Of a stretch of 64,000 nt of DNA, positions 8,595 through 18,304 are shown piece by piece. The stretch's first letter is position 1. Each line of letters starts with the position of its first letter. A program made the translations under genes and the position numbers. The notes under the pieces are model-generated. The model saw only the letters and a list, made by a program, of their open reading frames with translations. It was not told the DNA's origin and did not search any database. Source of the DNA: Streptomyces sannanensis. GTDB lineage: Bacteria > Actinomycetota > Actinomycetes > Streptomycetales > Streptomycetaceae. The stretch covers positions 6,014,001 to 6,078,000 of the forward strand of contig NZ_BAAAYL010000001.1 in NCBI RefSeq assembly GCF_039536205.1, read 5' to 3'.

Positions 8595-9393
8595 GGTAGT
8601 CCGGCGGTGTGCCGCCGAATTCAGGACACACCGCCTGGTGATCGCACCATCCGCACAGTTTGCTCGGCCTCGGCCGCCAGTCACCCGTCTCGGTCGCCAG
8701 CATGATCGCCTCCCACAGGGCCAGCAGCTTGCGCTCCACACGCTCCAGATCCGCCGGCACCGGGTCGTACGTCAGCACATCACCACTGCCCAGATACACC
8801 AGCTGAAGCCGGCGCGGCACGACACCCTTCAGCCGCCAGACCACCAGCGCGTAGAACTTCATCTGGAACAGCGCGCCCTCGGCGTACTCCGGACGGGGAG
8901 CCTTGCCGGTCTTGTAGTCGACGATCCGCACCTCACCGGTGGACGCCACATCCACCCGGTCGATGATCCCGCGCAGCCGCAGGCCCGACTCCAGCTCCGC
9001 CTCGACGAAGAACTCCCGCTCCACCGGCTCGAGCCGAGTCGGGTCCTCCAGGGTGAACCACCGCTCGACCAGCGCCTCCGCCTCCGCCAGCCAGAGGGCC
9101 AGCCGCTCGCCGTCCGGATCCTCCGCGAACAGCTCCGTGAGCTCCGGCTTCGACTTCCGCAGCCGGTCCCACTGCCCGGGCACCAGCGCCCGGGCGCGCG
9201 GCGCCGTACGCTCGGCCGCAGGGGCGTCGAAGAGCCGCTCGAGCACCGCGTGCACCAGGGTGCCGCGAGTCGCCGCCTCGCTCGGCTTCTCGGGCAGCCG
9301 GTCGATCACCCGGAACCGGTACAGCAGCGGGCACTGCATGAAGTCGCTCGCCCGCGACGGGGACAGCGACGAAGGCGTCGCGCTCGTACTCAT
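8542..9393 (-). CDS. RecB-family PD-(D/E)XK nuclease with Fe-S cysteines
   Basis: Protein of 283 aa. The nuclease core includes RGIIDRVDV and RIVDYKTGK, giving the D and the D-Y-K residues of the RecB/Cas4/AddB nuclease fold. One cysteine lies near the N-terminus (FMQCPLLYRF) and three near the C-terminus (LCGWCDHQAVCPEF), the pattern of a 4Fe-4S cluster clamping the domain. No helicase domain or partner is present. It probably acts in single-strand processing or repair, but the role is inferred. I chose the ATG at 9393. The C-terminal tail runs into the 28-bp repeat array. It diverges from the M50 protease gene with a gap of about 105 nt. Confidence 0.88.
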   Translation of the reverse strand: MSTSATPSSLSPSRASDFMQCPLLYRFRVIDRLPEKPSEAATRGTLVHAVLERLFDAPAAERTAPRARALVPGQWDRLRKSKPELTELFAEDPDGERLALWLAEAEALVERWFTLEDPTRLEPVEREFFVEAELESGLRLRGIIDRVDVASTGEVRIVDYKTGKAPRPEYAEGALFQMKFYALVVWRLKGVVPRRLQLVYLGSGDVLTYDPVPADLERVERKLLALWEAIMLATETGDWRPRPSKLCGWCDHQAVCPEFGGTPPDYPLPLRPAGEDAPGGSAG

Positions 9394-9499
9394 GACACAG
9401 ACCCTACGGCCCGCCACTGACAGTGGTCCGCATACCATCGACGCAGGCCCCTCCGCATTGCATGATCGGGCAGGGGACATTTCCGAAAGAAGGGACACC

Positions 9500-10750
9500 G
9501 TGGACGAGAGCGGCGACAGCGGAAGGCCGCAGCCCGGCGCACCCGGAACAGGCCCGGGCGGCGCACCCGGCGACGGCAGGCCACCCCGCCGACCGGAGCC
9601 CGGAGGCGGCCTGCTCATGGGTCGCCCGTTCGGCGTACCCGTCTATGTCTCGCCCAGCTGGTTCCTGGTGGCCGCCCTCATCACCTGGGTGTTCGGCGGC
9701 CAGCTCGACCGGGTGCTGCCCGAACTCGGCATCGCCCGCTATCTGGTCTCCCTCTTCTTCGCGGTCGCTTTCTATGCCTCCGTTCTCGTCCACGAACTCG
9801 CGCACACCGTCGTGGCCCTGCGCTTCAAACTTCCCGTCCGCCGGATCCAGCTCCAGTTCTTCGGCGGCGTCTCGGAAATCGAGAAGGAAGCGGAGACCCC
9901 CGGACGCGAATTCATGCTCGCCTTCGTCGGCCCGCTCCTCTCGCTGCTCCTCGGCGGGATCTTCTACCTCGGCATGCAGGCCGTCGAACCGGGAACCGTC
10001 CCCGGTGTCCTCCTCGCCGGCCTGATGATCTCCAACATGATCGTGGCCGCCTTCAATCTGCTGCCCGGCCTCCCGCTGGACGGCGGCCGGATGCTCCGCG
10101 CCGTCGTGTGGAAGATCACCGGAAAGCCGATGAGCGGCACCATCGCCGCCGCCTGGGTCGGCCGCGCGCTCGCCGTCACCGTACTGATCGGCCTGCCGAT
10201 GCTCACCCGTACCGGTGCGCTCGGCAACACCCCTCAGAACGTGGGCGGCATGGACACCGTGATGGATGCCCTGCTCGCCGCCATCCTCGCCGCGATCATC
10301 TGGACCGGCGCCGGAAACAGCCTGCGCGTGGCACGACTCCGTGAACACCTCCCCGAACTGCGCGCCCGCACACTCACCCGGCGCGCCGTGCCCGTCGAAG
10401 CCGCCACCCCCCTCTCCGAAGCACTCCGCCGCGCCAACGAAGCAGGCGCCCGCGCCCTCGTCGTCGTCGACGGCCACGGCGCCCCCATCGCCCTCGTCCG
10501 CGAGGCCGCCATCGCAGGCGTCCCCGAACACCGGCGCCCCTGGGTCGCGGTCAGCACCCTGGCCCAGGACCTCACCGACGGCATGAAGGTCTCCGCCGAA
10601 CTCGTCGGTGAAGAACTGCTCGACATGATGCGGGCCACCCCCGCCACCGAGTACCTGGTCGTCGAGGACACCGGCGAGATCTACGGGGTCCTCTCCGCCG
10701 CCGACGTCGAGCGGGCCTTCGTCAAGGCCATGGCACGACCCCGGTCCTGA
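9500..10750 (+). CDS. site-2-type M50 membrane metalloprotease with CBS domains
   Basis: Protein of 416 aa. After a short charged, proline-rich start it has several membrane segments. The zinc-binding HELAH lies at residues 98-102 (VHELAHT), and the third ligand motif LPGLPLDGGRML has D194. The C-terminal third is a CBS-domain pair (about 300-410), often a nucleotide-sensing module. Members of this family cleave membrane substrates inside the bilayer; the substrate here is unknown. I chose the GTG at 9500 because AAGAAGGGAC precedes it. TrmI follows after 18 nt. Confidence 0.9.
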   Translation: MDESGDSGRPQPGAPGTGPGGAPGDGRPPRRPEPGGGLLMGRPFGVPVYVSPSWFLVAALITWVFGGQLDRVLPELGIARYLVSLFFAVAFYASVLVHELAHTVVALRFKLPVRRIQLQFFGGVSEIEKEAETPGREFMLAFVGPLLSLLLGGIFYLGMQAVEPGTVPGVLLAGLMISNMIVAAFNLLPGLPLDGGRMLRAVVWKITGKPMSGTIAAAWVGRALAVTVLIGLPMLTRTGALGNTPQNVGGMDTVMDALLAAILAAIIWTGAGNSLRVARLREHLPELRARTLTRRAVPVEAATPLSEALRRANEAGARALVVVDGHGAPIALVREAAIAGVPEHRRPWVAVSTLAQDLTDGMKVSAELVGEELLDMMRATPATEYLVVEDTGEIYGVLSAADVERAFVKAMARPRS

Positions 10751-10756
10751 ACCCCA

Positions 10757-10762
10757 TACACT
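10757..10762 (+). promoter_or_regulatory. possible -10 box for leaderless trmI transcript
   Basis: TACACT ends 6 nt before the ATG at 10769, and no Shine-Dalgarno lies between them. This is the spacing expected when transcription starts at the A of the ATG. A clear -35 box is not visible. Confidence 0.35.
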
Positions 10763-10768
10763 GGTCAC

Positions 10769-11656
10769 ATGTCCGAACCGACCGGTGCCGCCCGCCGTCG
10801 CGGGCCCTTCAAGGTCGGGGACCAGGTCCAGCTCACCGACCCCAAGGGACGCCACTACACGTTCACGCTCGAGGCCGGGAAGAACTTCCACACCCACAAG
10901 GGTTCCTTCCCCCACGACGAGCTGATCGGCGCTCCCGAGGGCAGTGTTGTCCGTACCACGGGGAACGTCGCCTACCTCGCGCTGCGCCCCCTGCTCCCCG
11001 ACTACGTCCTGTCCATGCCCCGCGGCGCCGCCGTGGTCTACCCCAAGGACGCGGGGCAGATCCTGGCCTTCGCCGACATCTTCCCCGGCGCCCGCGTCGT
11101 CGAGGCAGGAGTGGGGTCGGGCTCGCTCAGCAGCTTCCTGCTCCGCGCCATCGGCGACCAGGGCATGCTGCACTCGTACGAGCGCCGCGAGGACTTCGCC
11201 GAGATCGCCAAGCAGAACGTGGAACGCTACTTCGGCGGCCCCCACCCGGCCTGGCAGCTCACCGTCGGCGACCTCCAGGACAACCTGTCCGACACCGAGG
11301 TCGACCGTGTGATCCTCGACATGCTCGCCCCCTGGGAGTGCATCGAGGCCGTCTCCAAGGCACTGGTCCCCGGCGGCATCCTCTGCTGCTACGTGGCCAC
11401 CACCACCCAGCTCGCCCGCACGGTCGAGACCATCCGGGAACACGGCACGTTCAACGAGCCGGCCGCCTGGGAGTCGATGATCCGCAACTGGCACGTGGAA
11501 GGCCTGGCGGTCCGCCCCGACCATCGGATGATCGGCCACACCGGCTTCCTCGTCACCGCCCGCCGCCTCGCCGACGGCGTGGAGCCCCCGCTGCGCCGCC
11601 GTCGTCCGGCCAAGGGCGCCTACGGCGAGGACTACGAAGGCCCGAACAAGGCCTGA
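10769..11656 (+). CDS. trmI: tRNA (adenine-58-N1)-methyltransferase
   Basis: Protein of 295 aa of the TrmI/Trm61 family, which methylates A58 in the tRNA T-loop with AdoMet, probably as a tetramer. An N-terminal beta domain (about 1-75) is followed by a Rossmann methyltransferase domain with motif I VVEAGVGSGSLSSFLL, the acidic ribose-binding end of motif II (SYERREDF) and motif IV LDMLAPWECIEA. Position upstream of the proteasome ATPase gene matches actinobacterial synteny. There is no Shine-Dalgarno; see the -10 candidate at 10757. A terminator follows at 11671. Confidence 0.94.
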   Translation: MSEPTGAARRRGPFKVGDQVQLTDPKGRHYTFTLEAGKNFHTHKGSFPHDELIGAPEGSVVRTTGNVAYLALRPLLPDYVLSMPRGAAVVYPKDAGQILAFADIFPGARVVEAGVGSGSLSSFLLRAIGDQGMLHSYERREDFAEIAKQNVERYFGGPHPAWQLTVGDLQDNLSDTEVDRVILDMLAPWECIEAVSKALVPGGILCCYVATTTQLARTVETIREHGTFNEPAAWESMIRNWHVEGLAVRPDHRMIGHTGFLVTARRLADGVEPPLRRRRPAKGAYGEDYEGPNKA

Positions 11657-11670
11657 ATCGACAAACCACC

Positions 11671-11720
11671 GGCGCCGCCACCGAGTTCTCCGTCGTCCAC
11701 GGGAACTCGGCGGCGGCGCC
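11671..11720 (+). terminator. terminator after trmI
   Basis: Arms 11671-11688 and 11703-11720 pair at 17 of 18 positions around a 14-nt loop, 15 nt after the trmI stop. Confidence 0.75.
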
Positions 11721-11837
11721 TCTGCGTTGGCCGCCACACACCGAGCACAGCCGGACCCCGGCGTTCCGACCCGCTGTGATCGTGTGGCACGATGCTGGCC
11801 ACCCCCACCGGCACCGCCCTCACAGGAGACATCCCGC

Positions 11838-12395
11838 GTGCAGACGCAGACCTCCGACGCCCCGGACCTCGCACACACCCACGCCCGCCCGGTGCACTGG
11901 CTGACCACCGCCACCGTGATGGCCGCGGTCATCGCCGGGGCAGGTCTGCTGCAGCCCGGCCACGCCACGGCGACGACCCCGGCACCCCACGCGGCCCCGG
12001 CCCCCGACCCCGCCGCGGCGGCCTTCCCCCTGGAGTGCGCGGGAGCCGGCACCACCGTCTACAAGCAGGCGGCCGGCGACCTCGACGGCGACGGCAACCC
12101 GGAGACGGTCGCCGCGGTGCGCTGCGCGTCCGGCTCGGGAACGCCGCCGAGCGGGGTGTACGTACTCACCCGGGGGGCACGGGTCGTGGCAACCCTGGTG
12201 AGCCCGGACGAAGCACTCAGCGTCGCCGACATCGAGGTACGCGACGGGGTGGTCTCGGGGAACCTGCTCGGCTACTCCTCGAAGGACGTGCCCCGCTGCT
12301 GCCCGGACCAGCAGCGGCAGGTCAATTGGCGGTGGGCCGACGGGAAGTTCGTACGGGACGGCGGGAGCGGGACGCCCGCGGCGGAGAGTGTGTGA
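11838..12395 (+). CDS. secreted or membrane-anchored protein with FG-GAP-like motif
   Basis: Protein of 185 aa. A hydrophobic segment (about residues 18-38, LTTATVMAAVIAGAGLL) can be a signal peptide or anchor and is followed by an Ala/Pro-rich stretch. The extracellular part has GDLDGDGNPE, a calcium-binding FG-GAP-like motif, and several cysteines (LECAG, VRCAS, RCCPDQ) that could form disulfides. No function is known to me. I chose the GTG at 11838 because AGGAGAC lies 9 nt upstream. It is convergent with the ferredoxin gene, 4 nt apart. Confidence 0.75.
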   Translation: MQTQTSDAPDLAHTHARPVHWLTTATVMAAVIAGAGLLQPGHATATTPAPHAAPAPDPAAAAFPLECAGAGTTVYKQAAGDLDGDGNPETVAAVRCASGSGTPPSGVYVLTRGARVVATLVSPDEALSVADIEVRDGVVSGNLLGYSSKDVPRCCPDQQRQVNWRWADGKFVRDGGSGTPAAESV

Positions 12396-12399
12396 TCCG

Positions 12400-12711
12400 T
12401 CACTCCGCGTCGGGCCCGTAGACCTCGACCCCGTCCGAAAGGCGACGTACGTGGATGCAGTCGCCCGGGCACTCCTTGACCGAGTCGATGACGTCGGTCA
12501 GCAGTGGCAGGGGGACGGGCGTTGTGGCGCCCGGCTCCTGGAGCAGCTCGTCGTCGGCACTCTTCACATAGGCCAGTCCGTCGATGTCCAGCTCGAAGAC
12601 CTCGGGCGCGTACTGGGCGCAGATGCCGTCGCCGGTGCAGAGGTCCTGGTCGATCCAGACCTCCAGGGCCTGGTTGCCGGCCTCGGTGGGAGCCTCCTGC
12701 TGCACGGTCAT
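12400..12711 (-). CDS. ferredoxin (3Fe-4S type)
   Basis: Protein of 103 aa. Cysteines in CTGDGIC and KECPGDC follow the C-x5-C ... C-P pattern of small 3Fe-4S ferredoxins, which feed electrons to cytochromes P450 and other oxidoreductases. The second cluster cysteine of 4Fe-4S forms is absent. I chose the ATG at 12711 because GGAGAA lies directly upstream. It diverges from arc; the 243-nt gap must hold promoters for both. No P450 gene is nearby. Confidence 0.88.
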   Translation of the reverse strand: MTVQQEAPTEAGNQALEVWIDQDLCTGDGICAQYAPEVFELDIDGLAYVKSADDELLQEPGATTPVPLPLLTDVIDSVKECPGDCIHVRRLSDGVEVYGPDAE

Positions 12712-12954
12712 TTCTCCTGCCGTTTTCCTGCGCTGCTGAACCAATTGGAGCCACCCCTGACGGGTGTTGAACGCTCCGACGATACAACCGCCCGCTTTCC
12801 GATGTTGATGGGTGGGTATTCCCCAGGCGTGAGGGAGTACGCAAGGGTGAAGATCGGACACACTCCTACCGTCTTTGTGATCTAGGGGTTTCAATCGTCA
12901 CCCACCCAGGTAGGGTCAGGAAGCGTCCAGCTCCCCTTGGAGGAGGTGAGGACC

Positions 12955-14721
12955 GTGGCAGCCCACGACGACGACATCAACCGCGGCATCCGGCCGGGTC
13001 GGGGGTCCGATGACCCTGCCGGTCAGATTGCCTATCTCGAGCAGGAGATCGCCGTCCTGCGACGCAAGCTCGCCGACTCTCCGCGTCATACGAGGATTCT
13101 CGAGGAGCGGATCGTCGAGCTGCAGACCAACCTGGCCGGCGTGTCCGCTCAGAACGAGCGACTCGCCAATACGCTCCGCGAGGCCCGGGACCAGATCGTG
13201 GCCCTCAAGGAAGAGGTCGACCGGCTCGCACAGCCACCGGCCGGCTTCGGCGTGTTCCTTCAGGCGAACGAGGACGGCACCGCCGACATCTTCACCGGGG
13301 GCCGCAAGCTCCGGGTGAACGTCAGCCCGGCCATCGAGCTCGACGAGCTCCGGCGCGGCCAGGAAGTCATGCTCAACGAAGCGCTCAACGTGGTCGAGGC
13401 CATGGAGTTCGAGCGCACCGGGGACATCGTCACCCTCAAGGAGATCCTCGAGGACGGCGAGCGCGCCCTGGTGATCGGGCACACGGACGAGGAACGGGTG
13501 GTGCGGCTCGCCGAGCCGCTGCTGGACGCCACCATCCGCCCCGGCGACGCCCTGCTGCTGGAACCCAGGTCCGGCTACGTCTACGAAGTGATCCCGAAGA
13601 GCGAGGTCGAGGAACTCGTCCTCGAAGAGGTCCCGGACGTCGACTACTCCAAGATCGGCGGCCTGGGCACCCAGATCGAGCAGATCCGCGACGCGGTCGA
13701 GCTCCCCTACCTCTACCCCGACCTCTTCAAGGAGCACGAACTGCGGCCGCCGAAGGGCATCCTGCTCTACGGCCCGCCCGGCTGCGGCAAGACGCTGATC
13801 GCGAAGGCCGTCGCCAACTCCCTTGCCAAGAAGGTCGCCGAGGTGACCGGGCAGCCCGCCGGCAAGAGCTACTTCCTGAACATCAAGGGCCCCGAGCTTC
13901 TCAACAAGTACGTCGGCGAGACCGAGCGGCACATCCGCCTGGTCTTCCAGCGTGCCCGCGAGAAGGCGGGCGAGGGCACCCCCGTCATCGTCTTCTTCGA
14001 CGAGATGGAATCCCTCTTCCGCACCCGTGGCTCCGGCGTCAGCTCGGACGTGGAGAACACCATCGTCCCCCAGCTGCTCGCCGAGATCGACGGAGTGGAG
14101 GGCCTCGAGAACGTCATCGTCATCGGCGCCTCCAACCGCGAAGACATGATCGACCCCGCCATCCTGCGGCCGGGCCGGCTCGATGTGAAGATCAAGATCG
14201 AGCGGCCGGACGCCGAGGCGGCCCGGGACATCTTCGCGAAGTACCTCACCCCGACCCTGCCGCTGCACACGGACGACCTCTCCGAGCACAACGGCAGCGC
14301 CGACGCCACGATCGAAGGCATGATCCAGGCGGTCGTGGAGCAGATGTACGCCGAAACCGAGGAAAACCGCTTCCTCGAGGTCACGTACGCCAACGGCGAC
14401 AAGGAAGTCCTCTACTTCAAGGACTTCAATTCCGGCGCGATGATCCAGAACATCGTCGACCGGGCCAAGAAGATGGCCATCAAGGCCTTCCTCGACCAGA
14501 ACCAAAAGGGCCTCAGGGTCTCCCACCTGCTCGCCGCATGCATCGACGAGTTCAAGGAGAACGAGGACCTGCCGAACACCACCAACCCCGACGACTGGGC
14601 CCGGATCTCCGGAAAGAAGGGCGAGCGGATCGTCTACATCCGCACCCTCGTCACCGGAAAGCAGGGCGCGGACACCGGACGCTCCATCGACACGGTGGCA
14701 AACACAGGCCAGTACCTGTAA
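12955..14721 (+). CDS. arc: proteasome-associated AAA ATPase ARC/Mpa
   Basis: Protein of 588 aa. Its hexamer recognises Pup on tagged proteins, unfolds them and feeds the 20S proteasome. N-terminal coiled coil (about residues 20-80, [14 protein letters not shown] onward) binds Pup. OB domains (about 85-240) follow. The AAA module has Walker A GPPGCGKT at residues 273-280, Walker B FFDEME near 347-352 and arginine finger RPGRLD. The C-terminus GQYL carries the penultimate tyrosine that docks into proteasome pockets. I chose the GTG at 12955 because GGAGGAGG lies upstream (12939-12946); TTG 12937 overlaps that site. Confidence 0.97.
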   Translation: MAAHDDDINRGIRPGRGSDDPAGQIAYLEQEIAVLRRKLADSPRHTRILEERIVELQTNLAGVSAQNERLANTLREARDQIVALKEEVDRLAQPPAGFGVFLQANEDGTADIFTGGRKLRVNVSPAIELDELRRGQEVMLNEALNVVEAMEFERTGDIVTLKEILEDGERALVIGHTDEERVVRLAEPLLDATIRPGDALLLEPRSGYVYEVIPKSEVEELVLEEVPDVDYSKIGGLGTQIEQIRDAVELPYLYPDLFKEHELRPPKGILLYGPPGCGKTLIAKAVANSLAKKVAEVTGQPAGKSYFLNIKGPELLNKYVGETERHIRLVFQRAREKAGEGTPVIVFFDEMESLFRTRGSGVSSDVENTIVPQLLAEIDGVEGLENVIVIGASNREDMIDPAILRPGRLDVKIKIERPDAEAARDIFAKYLTPTLPLHTDDLSEHNGSADATIEGMIQAVVEQMYAETEENRFLEVTYANGDKEVLYFKDFNSGAMIQNIVDRAKKMAIKAFLDQNQKGLRVSHLLAACIDEFKENEDLPNTTNPDDWARISGKKGERIVYIRTLVTGKQGADTGRSIDTVANTGQYL

Positions 14722-14730
14722 AAGCGCGGA

Positions 14731-14767
14731 CCGGCTGCGGATGCCCGGCAGGGGTATCCGCAGCCGG
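14731..14767 (+). terminator. hairpin after arc
   Basis: CCGGCTGCGGAT (14731-14742) pairs perfectly with ATCCGCAGCCGG (14756-14767) just after the arc stop. It may attenuate read-through into dop. Confidence 0.65.
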
Positions 14768-14969
14768 CTGCTTTCCACGGGACCGGTGACTCCACGTGAC
14801 AACTGCAGAGCAATGATGGAATTGATCTCCCCACCGGCGCAGAGGCGTTCTAGGCTCTTCGGTACCGCCGTGTCGCGCAGTGCGGGGACGGGCACCGCAC
14901 ACGCACCGGAGCACCGGCGTACTTGAGCGCCGCCCCCGGCCGGGGGCGCCGCCGGGCAAGGAGGGCCGC

Positions 14970-16481
14970 ATGACCGTACGGCGAGTAATGGGCATCGAGA
15001 CGGAGTACGGAATCTCCGTCCCCGGCCACCCGAACGCCAATGCCATGCTCACCTCGTCCCAGATCGTCAACGCCTACGCGGCGGCGATGCACCGGGCGCG
15101 CCGCGCCCGCTGGGACTTCGAGGAGGAGAATCCGCTGCGCGACGCCCGGGGCTTCGACCTGGCCCGGGAAGCGGCGGACTCCAGCCAGCTCACGGACGAG
15201 GACATCGGCCTGGCCAATGTCATCCTCACCAACGGCGCGCGGCTCTACGTCGACCACGCGCACCCCGAGTACAGCGCACCGGAAGTGACCAACCCGAGGG
15301 ACGCCGTCCTCTGGGACAAGGCCGGCGAGCGGATCATGGCGGAGGCCGCCGAGCGAGCGGCCCAGCTCCCCGGAGCCCAGCCGATCCACCTCTACAAGAA
15401 CAACACCGACAACAAGGGCGCCTCCTACGGCACGCACGAGAACTACCTGATGAAGCGGGAGACCCCCTTCTCGGACATCGTGCGCCACCTCACGCCCTTC
15501 TTCGTGACCCGCCAGGTCTTCGCCGGCGCGGGCCGGGTGGGCATCGGCCAGGACGGCCACGAGCACGGCTTCCAGATCAGCCAGCGAGCCGACTACTTCG
15601 AGGTCGAGGTAGGCCTCGAGACCACCCTCAAACGGCCCATCATCAACACCCGGGACGAGCCCCACGCGGACGCCGAGAAGTACCGCAGGCTCCATGTGAT
15701 CATCGGCGACGCGAACCTCTCCGAGATCTCCACCTACCTCAAGCTGGGCACCACCGCCCTGGTCCTTTCCATGATCGAGGACAACTTCATCAACGTAGAC
15801 CTGGCCGTGGACCAGCCGGTGCGCACCCTGCACCAGATCTCCCACGACCCGACGCTGAAGCGCGTGGTCACACTGCGCAGCGGCAGGACACTCACCGCGG
15901 TGCAGCTCCAGATGGAGTACTTCGAGCTCGCCCGCAAGTACGTCGAGGAGCGCTTCGGGGACGACGCCGACGAGCAGACCAAGGACGTCCTCGGACGCTG
16001 GGAGGACGTCCTGGGCCGGCTGGAGAGCGACCCGATGAGCCTGTCCGGGGAACTGGACTGGATCGCCAAGCGCGAAATCCTCGAGGGCTACCGGCGCCGC
16101 GACGGCCTCGACTGGGAATCCGCCAGGCTCCACCTGGTCGACCTCCAGTACGCCGACGTACGGGCCGAGAAGGGCCTCTACAACCGTCTGGTGGCCCGCG
16201 GCAAGATGAAGCGCCTGCTGGACGAGCCCGACGTCGAGCGGGCCGAGACCAAGCCCCCGGAGGACACCCGGGCGTACTTCCGCGGCCGCTGCCTGGAGCA
16301 GTACGCGGACGACGTCGCCGCGGCCTCCTGGGACTCGGTGATCTTCGACCTGCCGGGCCGGGACTCCCTCCAGCGCGTCCCCACGCTGGAACCGCTTCGG
16401 GGTACACGTAACCACGTCAAGGAACTCCTGGACCGCTGCCGCACGGCCGAGGATCTGGTGCGAGTGCTGTCGGGCGGCTGA
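14970..16481 (+). CDS. dop: depupylase / Pup deamidase Dop
   Basis: Protein of 503 aa of the glutamine-synthetase-like Pup ligase/depupylase family. It removes Pup from substrates and, where Pup ends in Gln, deamidates it. The metal/ATP-binding motif GIETEYG has E10, and the catalytic aspartate of [15 protein letters not shown] is D95. The insertion around residues 40-80 is the Dop loop that PafA lacks. I chose the ATG at 14970 because AAGGAGGG precedes it. It is followed by pup in the same direction. Confidence 0.97.
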   Translation: MTVRRVMGIETEYGISVPGHPNANAMLTSSQIVNAYAAAMHRARRARWDFEEENPLRDARGFDLAREAADSSQLTDEDIGLANVILTNGARLYVDHAHPEYSAPEVTNPRDAVLWDKAGERIMAEAAERAAQLPGAQPIHLYKNNTDNKGASYGTHENYLMKRETPFSDIVRHLTPFFVTRQVFAGAGRVGIGQDGHEHGFQISQRADYFEVEVGLETTLKRPIINTRDEPHADAEKYRRLHVIIGDANLSEISTYLKLGTTALVLSMIEDNFINVDLAVDQPVRTLHQISHDPTLKRVVTLRSGRTLTAVQLQMEYFELARKYVEERFGDDADEQTKDVLGRWEDVLGRLESDPMSLSGELDWIAKREILEGYRRRDGLDWESARLHLVDLQYADVRAEKGLYNRLVARGKMKRLLDEPDVERAETKPPEDTRAYFRGRCLEQYADDVAAASWDSVIFDLPGRDSLQRVPTLEPLRGTRNHVKELLDRCRTAEDLVRVLSGG

Positions 16482-16555
16482 CGGGGGCTGAAACGGCCGC
16501 CGTCTGGGAATCATCCGGTAGACCCCCGGACGTTGCAGAAAGTGCGGGGCCGATG

Positions 16556-16579
16556 TCGGACCCTGCTTGTAGGGTCTGA
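16556..16579 (+). promoter_or_regulatory. hairpin in the pup upstream region
   Basis: TCGGACCCT (16556-16564) pairs with AGGGTCTGA (16571-16579) with one G-U pair, 47 nt before the pup start. It could be a dop terminator or a pup leader or operator element. TAGGGT at 16570-16575 could also be a -10 box. Confidence 0.3.
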
Positions 16580-16625
16580 TCTTGAGAGTCACATCGAGCG
16601 GCACAAACCGAGCGGGGTGAGGGAT

Positions 16626-16844
16626 ATGGCGACCAAGGACACCGGCGGCGGACAGCAGAAGGCCACACGTTCCACCGAAGAGGTCGAGGAGCAGGCGCAG
16701 GAAGCGCAGGCCTCGGAAGACCTCAAGGAGCGCCACGAGAAGCTGTCGGACGACGTCGACTCCGTGCTGGACGAAATCGATGATGTCCTGGAGGAGAACG
16801 CCGAGGATTTCGTACGCTCGTTCGTTCAGAAGGGCGGGGAGTAA
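16626..16844 (+). CDS. pup: prokaryotic ubiquitin-like protein Pup
   Basis: Protein of 72 aa. It is the small, largely disordered tag that PafA joins through its C-terminal side chain to substrate lysines. The central coiled-coil segment (EDLKERHEKLSDDVDSVLDE) binds ARC. The C-terminus is KGGE, so glutamate is encoded directly and Dop deamidation is not needed for activation. I chose the ATG at 16626, with GAGGG close upstream. The HNH gene and prcB follow. Confidence 0.97.
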   Translation: MATKDTGGGQQKATRSTEEVEEQAQEAQASEDLKERHEKLSDDVDSVLDEIDDVLEENAEDFVRSFVQKGGE

Positions 16845-16883
16845 CCCCGTTTTGCCTTCGATTCGAAGGTGCGGGGTGGGTGA

Positions 16884-17477
16884 GTGGCGGAATTCAGCGA
16901 GACGAAGCGCTGCGCGCGGTGTGGCGAGGAGAAGCCGCGCGCAGCCTTCGCCACCAAGAGGTCGAACATCGACGGTCTACAGCGAGCGTGCCGTGAATGC
17001 ATGGCTGACTATCACCGCAGACGGCAGATCGCCCTGGGTAGGAAGGTCCGTCCCAAGGTGGAAGTGCCTGATGGGCACAAGTACTGCCAGCGTTGCGGTG
17101 AGGTGAAGCCGCATTCCGAGTGGCACCGGAACGCGACGGCCTCCGATGGCCTGTCGACGCGCTGCAAGGCGTGCCGCGCCATCGAAGGCCGTGCCGGGCA
17201 CCTCAAGCGTCAGTACGGCATCACGGAGGCCCAGCGCGACGAGATGATCTCGTCGCAGATGGGGATCTGTACGATCTGTCTGTCCGCACCAGCAGTGCAC
17301 GTGGATCACTGCCACGAGACGGGTAGGGTCCGTGGCGTACTGTGCTTCAACTGCAATTCGGCCATCGGCAAGTTGGGAGACGATCCCGACACCTTGCGTC
17401 GGGCTATCGCATATCTGGAAGGAAACTCGTGGAAGCCAACACTCGTAGCTTCGGGCGTCTACCAGCTGCCTTCCTGA
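16884..17477 (+). CDS. HNH / endonuclease VII-like protein inside proteasome locus
   Basis: Protein of 197 aa. Two CxxC pairs occur near the N-terminus (CARCGEEKP ... CREC) and again in the middle (CQRCGEVKP ... CKAC), like duplicated zinc modules. The C-terminal part (about residues 125-185) resembles recombination endonuclease [19 protein letters not shown] (H139-H144) and [11 protein letters not shown]. It is expected to cut or bind DNA. It lies 39 nt after pup and its last 49 nt overlap the start of prcB in another frame, so their translation is probably linked. I recall the same gene between pup and prcB in S. coelicolor. Start GTG 16884; the ribosome site is weak. Confidence 0.82.
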   Translation: MAEFSETKRCARCGEEKPRAAFATKRSNIDGLQRACRECMADYHRRRQIALGRKVRPKVEVPDGHKYCQRCGEVKPHSEWHRNATASDGLSTRCKACRAIEGRAGHLKRQYGITEAQRDEMISSQMGICTICLSAPAVHVDHCHETGRVRGVLCFNCNSAIGKLGDDPDTLRRAIAYLEGNSWKPTLVASGVYQLPS

Positions 17478-18268
17478 CGCCTGGGTCCTCGTCCTTCATG
17501 GACTTCCTGTCCGCGCACTCGCCGGAGCTGCTGCCGGGTAACCGGAAGCTGCCGGACGGGATCGTGGAGGCGCCGCACGGCACCACCATCGTGGCCGCGA
17601 CGTTCCCGGGGGGCGTCGTGCTCGCGGGTGACCGTCGGGCGACGATGGGCAACATGATCGCGCAGCGAGACATCGAGAAGGTGTTCCCGGCCGACGAGTA
17701 CTCCGCCGTGGGCATCGCCGGCACCGCCGGTCTCGCCGTGGAGATGGTGAAGCTCTTCCAGCTCGAGCTGGAGCACTTCGAGAAGGTCGAGGGTGAGCAG
17801 CTCTCCCTGGAGGGCAAGGCGAACCGGCTCTCCACCATGATCCGCAGCAATCTGGGCATGGCCATGCAGGGCCTGGCCGTCGTCCCGCTCTTCGCCGGCT
17901 GGGACATCGACCGCGAGAAGGGCCGGATCTTCTCGTACGACGTGACGGGTGGCCGTTCCGAGGAGCACGGCTTCGCCGCCACCGGTTCGGGTTCGATCTT
18001 CGCGCGCGGTTCGATGAAGAAGCTGTACCGCGAGGACCTGACCGAGCAGCAGGCCGCCACGCTGGTGGTGCAGGCGCTGTACGACGCTGCGGACGACGAC
18101 TCGGCGACCGGCGGCCCGGATATGGCCCGCCGTATCTATCCGATCGTCACTGTGATCACCGACGAGGGCTTCCGGAAGCTGACCGAGGCGGAGTCCTCGG
18201 AGATCGCCCGCTCCATTCACGAACGGCGGCTGGAGCAGCCCGACGGCCCGCGCGCCGCGCTTCTCTGA
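17429..18268 (+). CDS. prcB: 20S proteasome beta subunit
   Basis: Protein of 279 aa. Autocatalytic cleavage in [13 protein letters not shown] removes a 51-residue propeptide and exposes the nucleophile T52. The core has [15 protein letters not shown] (catalytic Asp and Lys region follow the usual pattern) and the Ntn-hydrolase fold. The rings form the proteolytic chamber of the 20S core. I chose the GTG at 17429, preceded by GGAAGGAAA; it lies inside the end of the HNH gene. prcA follows 36 nt later. Confidence 0.97.
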   Translation: MEANTRSFGRLPAAFLTPGSSSFMDFLSAHSPELLPGNRKLPDGIVEAPHGTTIVAATFPGGVVLAGDRRATMGNMIAQRDIEKVFPADEYSAVGIAGTAGLAVEMVKLFQLELEHFEKVEGEQLSLEGKANRLSTMIRSNLGMAMQGLAVVPLFAGWDIDREKGRIFSYDVTGGRSEEHGFAATGSGSIFARGSMKKLYREDLTEQQAATLVVQALYDAADDDSATGGPDMARRIYPIVTVITDEGFRKLTEAESSEIARSIHERRLEQPDGPRAALL

Positions 18269-18304
18269 ATGTTCTCGCCACTGACAGAAAGGGACGGATA
18301 GCCG

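Noticed and set aside
9404..12055. 883-codon open frame on the minus strand
   Set aside because: It runs antisense through the M50 and trmI genes and has the low-information, Gly/Asp-rich composition of a shadow frame in high-G+C DNA.
12916..14895. 659-codon minus-strand frame across arc
   Set aside because: Antisense shadow of a certain gene; no domain, no ribosome site.
14850..16736. 628-codon minus-strand frame across dop
   Set aside because: Antisense shadow of dop.
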